Positions 1 through 5,062 of a stretch of DNA of 12,192 bases are shown piece by piece (the first letter of the stretch is position 1; each line of letters starts with the position of its first letter). The stretch spans positions 1-12,192 of the forward strand of contig JBAZOW010000090.1 in the NCBI GenBank assembly GCA_041648495.1, in the 5' to 3' direction. Source of the DNA: Patulibacter sp041648495 (GTDB lineage Bacteria > Actinomycetota > Thermoleophilia > Solirubrobacterales > Solirubrobacteraceae). The notes below the pieces were generated by a model. That model did not search any database and had not been told where the DNA came from. It saw only the letters and a list, made by a program, of their open reading frames with translations. The position numbers were made by a program, and so were the translations under genes.

Positions 1-1
1 G

Positions 2-508
2 GCCCGTCTGGACACCCTGGACGCCGGACTCGCCGCGCTCGGGGTCGACGGGCAGGCGGCCCGCGACCTGATCGCCGAGCTGCAGACGACGCTGACGACC
101 GTCGCGGCGGTCGCCGACACCGCGAAGGCGACCGCGGACGGCGTGGTCGGAACGGTCGGTGGCCTGCAGACCACGGTCGGCACGCTCAACACCACCGTCG
201 GCACGCTCGGCGCGACGCTCAACGACAGCACCACCGGGCTCGGAGCGCTCAACGTCCTGGTCGCCGGGCACACCGCGACGTTGACGACGCTCAACGGCTC
301 GGTCAACGGCGTGATCGCCGACGTCGGCGCGCTCACGACCACGGTCGGCGGGCTGCAGACCACCGTCGGCAACGCCTCGAGCGGACTGGTCAAGAGCGTC
401 ACCGACCTCAACACGACCGTCGGCGACGCGACCGGCGGCCTGGTCAAGCGGGTCACCGGGCTCTGCGGCCTGACCATCCTGGGGATCCCGCTCGCGACGG
501 CCTGCTGA
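2..508 (+). CDS. C-terminal part of a Thr/Val/Leu heptad-repeat protein (5' end outside window)
   Basis: The reading frame is open from the window edge to a TGA at 506-508, giving 168 residues, so the start lies upstream; the GTG at 143 is an internal codon. From about residue 50 the protein is a run of seven-residue units of the type TVGGLQT, TVGTLNT, TVGTLGA, SVNGVIA and DVGALTT. Val or Leu recurs at positions 2 and 5 of each unit, an a/d-like pattern. Residues 1-45 are also helical-looking and Ala/Leu-rich. This suggests an elongated coiled coil or rod with unusually many Thr and Gly and few charges, so it could equally form an irregular fibre. It ends in a hydrophobic GLTILGIPLATAC with a final Cys and no clear membrane anchor. 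I do not recognise a family. It probably acts as a structural or surface protein, but any signal peptide would be out of view. The oxidoreductase ATG follows 47 bp downstream on the same strand. Confidence 0.75.
   Translation, partial: ARLDTLDAGLAALGVDGQAARDLIAELQTTLTTVAAVADTAKATADGVVGTVGGLQTTVGTLNTTVGTLGATLNDSTTGLGALNVLVAGHTATLTTLNGSVNGVIADVGALTTTVGGLQTTVGNASSGLVKSVTDLNTTVGDATGGLVKRVTGLCGLTILGIPLATAC
152..370 (+). repeat. Imperfect 30-bp direct repeat pair inside the heptad-repeat gene
   Basis: Positions 152-181 and 341-370 match at 27 of 30 bases and both encode TVGGLQTTVG. They are 189 bp apart, which is 63 codons or exactly nine heptads, so the copies keep the seven-residue phase. This suggests the rod grew by in-frame duplication. 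The intervening units are more diverged. Confidence 0.7.
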
Positions 509-515
509 GGCGGGA

Positions 516-527
516 GCCCTTCGGGGC
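516..527 (+). terminator. Short cUUCGg tetraloop hairpin after the heptad-repeat gene
   Basis: Seven bases after the TGA, GCCC pairs with GGGC around a TTCG loop closed by C-G, an exceptionally stable tetraloop. It abuts the larger hairpin at 529-555. There is no U-tract, so it may be a weak or GC-type terminator, an mRNA 3'-end stabiliser, or an intercistronic processing element. Confidence 0.45.
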
Positions 528-528
528 C

Positions 529-555
529 GCCCCGACCGTGAGGTACGGTCGGGGC
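529..555 (+). promoter_or_regulatory. Perfect 11-bp hairpin with Shine-Dalgarno-like loop before the oxidoreductase ATG
   Basis: GCCCCGACCGT (529-539) pairs perfectly with ACGGTCGGGGC (545-555), leaving a five-base loop GAGGT at 540-544. The loop is the only purine-rich Shine-Dalgarno-like sequence before the ATG at 556, with 11 nt between them. The stem ends one base before the start codon. It could be a terminator for the upstream gene, a translational control hairpin that presents the ribosome site in its loop, or a dyad operator at DNA level. Confidence 0.55.
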
Positions 556-1476
556 ATGCCTCGCGCCGTGCGGTTTTCCAGCTTCGGAGGACCCGAGGTC
601 CTCGAGGTCGTCGACGTCCCGGAGCTGCACGCCGGCCCCGGACAGGTGCGGATCGCGGTACGGGCCGCGGGCGTCAACCCGTTCGACGCGAAGGTTCGCC
701 GGGGCTCCATGGCCGGCGGGGCCGCGGCGCCGGACGGGCCGCAGGGGCTCGGCAGCGACGCGGCCGGCGTGATCGACGAGGTCGGCGCGGACGTCACGGC
801 GTTCGCGGTCGGCGACGAGGTGCTCGGTGGGGGAGCGACCCCGACCTACGCCGAGCAGGTGCTGGCCGCGCCCGACGCGCTGGTCGCCCGCCCGGCGAAC
901 GTGCCGTGGACCGTCGCCGGCGGCATCACGGGGACCGGGCGCACCGCCTACCGGACGTTGCGGCAGCTGCGGGTGACGGCGGGCGAGACCGTGCTCGTGC
1001 ACGGCGCGGCCGGGGGCGTCGGGTTCGTCGCGGTCCAGCTGGCGACGGCGTGGGGCGCGCGGGTGGTCGGGACGGCGAGCGAGCGCAACCACGAGCGGCT
1101 GCGCGCGGTCGGGGTGATCCCCGTGACGTACGGCGAGGGCCTCGAGGACCGCGTCCGGGCCGCGGTGCCTGCGGGGATCGACGCGGTGCTCGACACCAGT
1201 GGACACGGGGTCCTGGAGCTGTCGGTGCGCCTGGCGGGTGGTCCCGAGCGGGTGATCACGATCGCGGACGGCGATGCGGCGGACCATGGGGTCCGGTTCT
1301 CGTCGGGGGACGAGGGCGTCGAGATGGCCGGGGCGCTGGCCGAGATCGTGGCGATGGTCGCGGAGGGGCGGCTCGACGTGCCGATCGCCGGGACCTTTCC
1401 GTTGACGGCGGTCGCCGACGCGCACCGCGAGAGCGAGTCCGGGCACGCGGGCGGCAAGCTCGTGCTGCTGCCCTGA
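556..1476 (+). CDS. Zinc-independent MDR-family NAD(P)H quinone oxidoreductase-like protein
   Basis: The 306-residue protein is a medium-chain dehydrogenase/reductase of the quinone-oxidoreductase branch. It is expected to be cytosolic and to reduce quinones, enones or similar carbonyls with NADPH; the substrate cannot be read from sequence. The N-terminal GroES-like half carries the family block NPFDAKVRRG (residues 41-50) and GSDAAGVIDEVG. The nucleotide-binding Rossmann half has HGAAGGVGFVAVQLA (149-163), the AxxGxxG dinucleotide loop. The end AHRESESGHAGGKLVL (289-304) is the usual family signature. The protein contains no cysteine, so neither catalytic nor structural zinc sites are possible. 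I chose the ATG at 556, giving MPRAVRFSSFGGPEVL, which is the typical family N-terminus. A GTG at 538 would add six residues encoded by the hairpin and has no ribosome site. The gene ends 12 bp from the stop of the convergent DUF11 gene. Confidence 0.93.
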   Translation: MPRAVRFSSFGGPEVLEVVDVPELHAGPGQVRIAVRAAGVNPFDAKVRRGSMAGGAAAPDGPQGLGSDAAGVIDEVGADVTAFAVGDEVLGGGATPTYAEQVLAAPDALVARPANVPWTVAGGITGTGRTAYRTLRQLRVTAGETVLVHGAAGGVGFVAVQLATAWGARVVGTASERNHERLRAVGVIPVTYGEGLEDRVRAAVPAGIDAVLDTSGHGVLELSVRLAGGPERVITIADGDAADHGVRFSSGDEGVEMAGALAEIVAMVAEGRLDVPIAGTFPLTAVADAHRESESGHAGGKLVLLP

Positions 1477-1488
1477 CCGTCGGCGCCG

Positions 1489-2922
1489 TTACTTCTTCGT
1501 CTTCGCGGACGTCGACTTCGTGCTCTTGCTGCCCGATCGCTTGGCCTGCGCCTTGGACTTCGCCGTCGCGCCGCACGCCTCGTAGATCCGCGTGACGTCG
1601 ATCGTCCGCTTGCTCGACACGCGCACCCGGGTCCGCACCGTGTAGCGCCCGGCGGGAACGCGTCGCAGGTCGAGCGTGACCCGCGACTTGGTGTGCCGCA
1701 GCTTCAGCGCCTTGAACCTCTTCGGCCCGGTCAGGCGGGCCGACGTGATCCGCGACTTCGCGGCGCTGTGCTTGCCGATCAGCAGGCCGTTGCCCTTGCT
1801 GCCGCGCTGCAGCGGGACGGTGAACCGCCGCGGCGACGTGCACGTCGGCGCCGGCTCGTCCTCGTCCCGGTCGTCGCCCGGTGGGCTGGCCGGCGCCACG
1901 ACGGTGACGTTGCTGTGCGCCACGTTGTTGCCGCCGTCGGGGTCGCCGGTGCGGTGCGCGATGCTCGCGGCCTGGGCGACCGTGCCGACGGCGGTGGCGT
2001 GGAGCGTGAGCGAGACCGTCTTCGTCGCACCCGCGGGCAACGTCCCGAAGTCGCAATGCACGACGTAGCCGGGGGCGGTCTCCGGGGCGGCGCACGAGGC
2101 ATCGCCCGACAGGCCGACCAGCGTGGCTCCGGTCGGCAGCGGATACGCGGCCGAGACCTCGCCGGCGTCGCTCGGGCCGGCGTTGACGGCGGCGAGGGTG
2201 GTGGTGAACCGGGCGCCTCGGGTGACCGTGGTCGGCGTGCTCGCCAGGCCCACGGCCAGGTCGGTGTCCGCGGTCTGGAGCGACACGTCGTCGACGTTGA
2301 TCGCGGGGTGCTGCAACAGCGTCACGACCCCCGTGTACTCGAAGGACAGCGTCTGGGGTCCACCGGTGACGGCCGCCCCGCCGATCGGGACGACCACCTG
2401 GGCGTACCCCGGCTTGTACCGCGCATCGTCGCCGCGAACGGACGCGAGCAACGTCTCGCCGAGCGAGACGTTGAGCACCGACGAGGCATCCGCGCGGCCG
2501 AGCCAGAGCCAGAACGAGAGGGTGGCCGGGGTCCCGGCGGTCATCTGGATGGTCTGGCGGAGGCTGGCGGTGTGCGGCGTCGGGTCCAGCAGGCCGAGCA
2601 CCGAGTCGAAGAAGTTGTAGCCGCCGAACCACGCCCACCAGCTGCCGCTGCGCGGCGCCACGCGGTCCGGGTGCGCGTAGGCGTCTTCGCAGTACTCGGG
2701 CGCCGGCGGGGTTCCGGGCGGACTCTTCGTCGCCGAGCAGAGCGGCGTCCCCGTCGGCAGGAGCTTGCCACCCCCGAATCGATCCGCTTGCACCCACGGC
2801 GACGGGCGGAAGCCGCCCTCGAAGCCGCCGTCCTGCACCAGCTCCACGGCCGACGACGTCGCCGGCATCCCCATCAGCCCAGCGATCACCGCAGCGAGAG
2901 CGAGAGTGGGGGACCAACGCAT
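1489..2922 (-). CDS. Secreted protein: jelly-roll-like domain, one degenerate DUF11 domain, basic tail
   Basis: The 477-residue protein starts with a short Arg segment and hydrophobic stretch, then ATSSA|VEL, a good Sec signal peptide cleaved near residue 25. Residues 26-216 run from LVQDGGFEGG to INVDDVSLQT and include SGSWWAWFGG, a pattern of CBM4/9-like galactose-binding-fold domains; ligand unknown. Residues 219-342 form one DUF11 (PF01345-type) domain, DLAVGLASTP to DPDGGNNVAHSNVTV, with a Cys pair at 277 and 290. An acidic linker (350-356) leads to a beta domain bounded by Cys361 and Cys450 and ending RIYEAC, a layout I recall from Solirubrobacterales exoproteins. The last 27 residues are Lys/Ser-rich. 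From residue 365 on there are 33 Arg/Lys and only 3 Asp/Glu. There is no LPXTG motif or C-terminal membrane helix. The start at 2922 is favoured because the signal peptide begins there; the frame extends upstream to 3030 but that adds 36 non-signal residues. Confidence 0.85.
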   Translation of the reverse strand: MRWSPTLALAAVIAGLMGMPATSSAVELVQDGGFEGGFRPSPWVQADRFGGGKLLPTGTPLCSATKSPPGTPPAPEYCEDAYAHPDRVAPRSGSWWAWFGGYNFFDSVLGLLDPTPHTASLRQTIQMTAGTPATLSFWLWLGRADASSVLNVSLGETLLASVRGDDARYKPGYAQVVVPIGGAAVTGGPQTLSFEYTGVVTLLQHPAINVDDVSLQTADTDLAVGLASTPTTVTRGARFTTTLAAVNAGPSDAGEVSAAYPLPTGATLVGLSGDASCAAPETAPGYVVHCDFGTLPAGATKTVSLTLHATAVGTVAQAASIAHRTGDPDGGNNVAHSNVTVVAPASPPGDDRDEDEPAPTCTSPRRFTVPLQRGSKGNGLLIGKHSAAKSRITSARLTGPKRFKALKLRHTKSRVTLDLRRVPAGRYTVRTRVRVSSKRTIDVTRIYEACGATAKSKAQAKRSGSKSTKSTSAKTKK

Positions 2923-2930
2923 GACGGGGG

Positions 2931-2936
2931 AGTCTA
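2931..2936 (-). promoter_or_regulatory. Candidate -10 box for a leaderless DUF11 transcript
   Basis: Read on the minus strand, TAGACT matches TANNNT and lies 8 bp before the ATG at 2922. That would put transcription start at or beside the A of the ATG. No Shine-Dalgarno-like sequence is present in that gap (CCCCCGTC), which fits a leaderless mRNA, common in actinobacteria. I see no convincing -35 box. Confidence 0.4.
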
Positions 2937-2957
2937 TTTCGGGGGGATGGGCCGCGA

Positions 2958-2973
2958 GCCGGTTCGAACCGGC
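2958..2973. promoter_or_regulatory. Perfect 16-bp palindrome, candidate operator in the divergent intergenic region
   Basis: GCCGGTTCGAACCGGC is its own reverse complement over 16 bp, centred on TTCGAA. It sits 36 bp upstream of the DUF11 ATG and just upstream of where a -35 would fall for the candidate -10 at 2931-2936. This is a plausible dimeric regulator site for the minus-strand gene, possibly also affecting the divergent helicase. It resembles a tRNA T-arm but has no matching acceptor stem or D-arm. Confidence 0.5.
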
Positions 2974-3040
2974 GCACGTTCGCTCACGACGCAAGAGGCA
3001 GGCCGAGCACCTTCGGGCGCGGTCTGTCACGCTTGAGGGC

Positions 3041-3092
3041 GGACTCGGAAGCCTCCGGTCCGTGAGCGGAGGGCCCAGAATAGCGCCCTCCG
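3041..3092 (+). promoter_or_regulatory. Two consecutive hairpins upstream of the helicase, candidate structured 5' leader
   Basis: The first is GGAC-T-CGGA (3041-3049) pairing with TCCGGTCC (3054-3061), eight base pairs with one bulged T and a four-base loop. The second is CGGAGGGC (3067-3074) pairing with GCCCTCCG (3085-3092), eight perfect base pairs with a ten-base loop. They lie 110-160 bp before the helicase start. Long structured leaders are known for cold-induced DEAD-box helicase mRNAs in other bacteria. I cannot tell whether transcription starts upstream of them; no clear promoter was found in this strand. Confidence 0.35.
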
Positions 3093-3187
3093 TCGACCAT
3101 CAGGGCCGGATCACGGCGAAATCTGCACGCGAGTCGACGGATCGACTTGGTCGGGCGGTAGCGCGGAGAACGAGGGCCCTGTCCGAC

Positions 3188-3193
3188 GAGGGA
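3188..3193 (+). promoter_or_regulatory. Ribosome binding site deciding the helicase TTG start
   Basis: GAGGGA lies 8 nt before the TTG at 3202. No in-frame ATG exists nearby, and the protein from TTG (MSDTAPSDAAEG) leads into the Q-motif region at the usual distance, so this site supports TTG as the real start. Confidence 0.65.
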
Positions 3194-3201
3194 CCATCAT
3201 C

Positions 3202-4938
3202 TTGAGCGACACCGCTCCTTCCGACGCCGCCGAAGGCGTCGACGAGAACACCACGACGTTCGCCGACCTCGAGCTGCGGCCCGAGCTGGTCAGCGCACTG
3301 GCCGGCCTGGGGTACGAGGAACCGACCCCGATCCAGCGCGAGGCGATCGGCCCGTTGCTGGCCGGACACGACCTGCTGGGCCAGGCGGCCACCGGCACCG
3401 GCAAGACGGCGGCGTTCGCGCTGCCGCTGCTCAACCGCGTGGGCGTCGACCGCAAGGACAAGCACCCGCTGGGCCTGGTGCTCGTGCCGACGCGCGAGCT
3501 GGCGATGCAGGTCTCCGAGGCCATGCACAGCTACGGCCGCGAGCTCGGCGTCCGCGTGCTGCCGGTCTACGGCGGCACCCCGATCGTGCGGCAGCTGAAG
3601 ACGCTGCACCGCGGGGTCGACGTGGTCGTCGCCACGCCGGGCCGCGCGATGGACCTGATCTCGCGCAAGGCGCTGGAGCTCGGCGCGCTCGAGGTGCTCG
3701 TCCTCGACGAGGCCGACGAGATGTTCGACATGGGGTTCCAGGAGGACATCGAGTCGATCCTCACGAGCACCCCGGAGACGCGCCAGACGGTGCTGTTCTC
3801 CGCCACGATGCCGAGCCGGATCGACAAGCTCGCGCGGCGGCACCAGAAGAACGCCGTGCGGATCCAGCTCGCCCGCGAGCAGGCGGCGTTCGGCGAGACC
3901 CCGAAGGTCCGCCAGAGCGCCTACGTCGTCGCGCGGGCGCACAAGTCCGCCGCGCTGACCCGCGTGCTGGACCAGGAGGATCCGACCGCCGCGATCGTCT
4001 TCTGCCGGACCCGCGCCGAGGTCGACGAGGTGACCGCCACGCTAAACGGCCGCGGCTACCAGGCCGAGGCGCTGCACGGTGGGATGAACCAGGAGCAGCG
4101 CAGCCGCGTGATCACCCGGCTGAAGGCCGGCACGACCGAGCTGCTCGTCGCCACCGACGTCGCGGCCCGTGGGCTGGACATCGACACGCTGACCCACGTC
4201 ATCAACTACGACGTGCCTTCGGCCCCGGAGGCCTACGTCCACCGGATCGGCCGCGTCGGCCGGGCGGGCCGCGAGGGCATCGCGATCACGTTCGCGCAGC
4301 CGCGTGAGCACCGCATGCTCAAGAACATCGAGCGGCTGACCAAGCAGGAGATCGCGATCGAGCGGGTCCCGACGGTCGCCGACCTGCGCGCCCGCCGCCT
4401 GGAGCTGACCCGCGCCACGCTGCGCGAGAGCCTGCTGCAGGACGACTTCTCGAGCCTGCGGACCGTCGTCGAGCAGCTCGCCGACGAGTTCGACGTGATG
4501 GACGTCGCCGCCGCTGCGGTCAAGCTGGCCCACGAGGCGAGCGGCACGTTCAACGACGACGAGCAGGACATTCCCGAGGCGAGCGACCCGCGGGGCCGCG
4601 ACCGCGACCGCGGGGACCGCCGTGACCGGGGCGACCGTCATGGCGGCGGCAAGCGGCCCGGGGGCGGCGGTCGTGGTCCGAGCGGCCCGACCACGCGGCT
4701 GTTCATCGGGGCCGGCCGGGCCGCGCGGATCCGTCCGCAGGACCTGGTCGGCGCGATCACCGGCGAGTCGTCGCTGAGCGGTCGCGAGATCGGCTCGATC
4801 CAGATCAACGAGAAGTTCTCGCTGGTCGAGGTGCCCGAGGCGTCCGCCGACGACGTGGTCAAGGCGCTGCTGCGCACCACGCTCAAGGGCAAGAAGCCGA
4901 AGATCCGTCGCGAGACCGGCGGCGCCGGCCCGCGCTGA
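3202..4938 (+). CDS. deaD: DEAD-box ATP-dependent RNA helicase, DeaD/CsdA type
   Basis: This 578-residue cytosolic helicase unwinds short RNA duplexes with ATP and likely assists ribosome assembly or mRNA turnover, especially in the cold. All core motifs are intact: Phe20 with TPIQ (42-45, Q motif), ATGTGKT (63-69, Walker A), PTREL (96-100), TPGR (145-148), DEAD (169-172), SAT (200-202), IVFCRTR (265-271), ATDVAARGLDID (317-328) and HRIGRVGRAG (347-356). A helical segment follows (about 375-445). Next comes an Arg/Asp/Gly-rich flexible linker (about 463-495), then a DbpA-type RNA-binding domain, TRLFIGAGRAARIRP onward (498-570), of the kind that steers helicases to rRNA. The length is usual for actinobacterial DeaD. 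It starts with TTG behind GAGGGA. It stands alone, divergent from one DUF11 gene and convergent with the other, so it is probably monocistronic. Its role as a cold-shock protein is by analogy only. Confidence 0.95.
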   Translation: MSDTAPSDAAEGVDENTTTFADLELRPELVSALAGLGYEEPTPIQREAIGPLLAGHDLLGQAATGTGKTAAFALPLLNRVGVDRKDKHPLGLVLVPTRELAMQVSEAMHSYGRELGVRVLPVYGGTPIVRQLKTLHRGVDVVVATPGRAMDLISRKALELGALEVLVLDEADEMFDMGFQEDIESILTSTPETRQTVLFSATMPSRIDKLARRHQKNAVRIQLAREQAAFGETPKVRQSAYVVARAHKSAALTRVLDQEDPTAAIVFCRTRAEVDEVTATLNGRGYQAEALHGGMNQEQRSRVITRLKAGTTELLVATDVAARGLDIDTLTHVINYDVPSAPEAYVHRIGRVGRAGREGIAITFAQPREHRMLKNIERLTKQEIAIERVPTVADLRARRLELTRATLRESLLQDDFSSLRTVVEQLADEFDVMDVAAAAVKLAHEASGTFNDDEQDIPEASDPRGRDRDRGDRRDRGDRHGGGKRPGGGGRGPSGPTTRLFIGAGRAARIRPQDLVGAITGESSLSGREIGSIQINEKFSLVEVPEASADDVVKALLRTTLKGKKPKIRRETGGAGPR

Positions 4939-4950
4939 GCGGAGGCCGGA

Positions 4951-4988
4951 ACGACGACGGCCCGGGGAGCTCCCCGGGCCGTCATCGT
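4951..4988 (+). terminator. Long GC-rich hairpin after the helicase gene
   Basis: Starting 12 bp after the helicase stop, 4956-4983 is a perfect 28-bp palindrome (GACGGCCCGGGGAG and its complement). It extends to 4951-4988 with one mismatch (4955/4984), giving up to 18 paired positions. Downstream is ATCGTC then TTGCGG rather than a U-tract. The symmetry means it could act on both strands; helicase termination is the simplest role. Confidence 0.75.
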
Positions 4989-4990
4989 CT

Positions 4991-5012
4991 TGCGGATGCG
5001 CCTGCGTCCGCA
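4991..5012. other. Middle hairpin of the convergent gap
   Basis: TGCGGATGC (4991-4999) pairs with GCGTCCGCA (5004-5012) over nine positions, one of them a wobble on the plus-strand RNA, with a four-base loop GCCT. It sits between the two larger hairpins and may form part of a compound terminator or only extend one of the 3' ends. Confidence 0.45.
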
Positions 5013-5020
5013 GCAGGAGA

Positions 5021-5048
5021 GCGGGCCCCCGGATCACCGGGGGCCCGC
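5021..5048 (-). terminator. Perfect 12-bp hairpin after the giant DUF11 gene
   Basis: GCGGGCCCCCGG (5021-5032) pairs perfectly with CCGGGGGCCCGC (5037-5048) around a four-base ATCA loop (TGAT in the minus-strand RNA). It begins 14 bp past the TAG of the minus-strand gene at 5063-5065. On that strand it is followed by TCTCCTGCTG, a weak pyrimidine run without a real U-tract. It probably terminates the giant gene. Confidence 0.7.
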
Positions 5049-5062
5049 CGTCGTTCCGGGGC

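Noticed and set aside
538..555. GTG at 538 as the oxidoreductase start
   Set aside because: It would add six residues (MRYGRG) encoded by the hairpin, has no suitably spaced ribosome site, and the family N-terminus begins naturally at the ATG at 556.
1256..2977. Long minus-strand frame of 573 codons overlapping the smaller DUF11 gene and the oxidoreductase
   Set aside because: Arg/Ala/Pro-rich out-of-frame translation; the overlapping 477-residue frame has a signal peptide and recognisable domains.
2947..3030. Possible tRNA or tmRNA end around GGTTCGAACC
   Set aside because: The T-arm-like palindrome does not give five paired T-stem positions around a seven-base loop. No complementary acceptor stem, anticodon arm or D-arm box was found on either strand.
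2923..3030. Upstream extension of the smaller DUF11 protein to 3030
   Set aside because: The added 36 residues are Arg/Cys-rich, cross the palindrome, and would bury the signal peptide away from the N-terminus.
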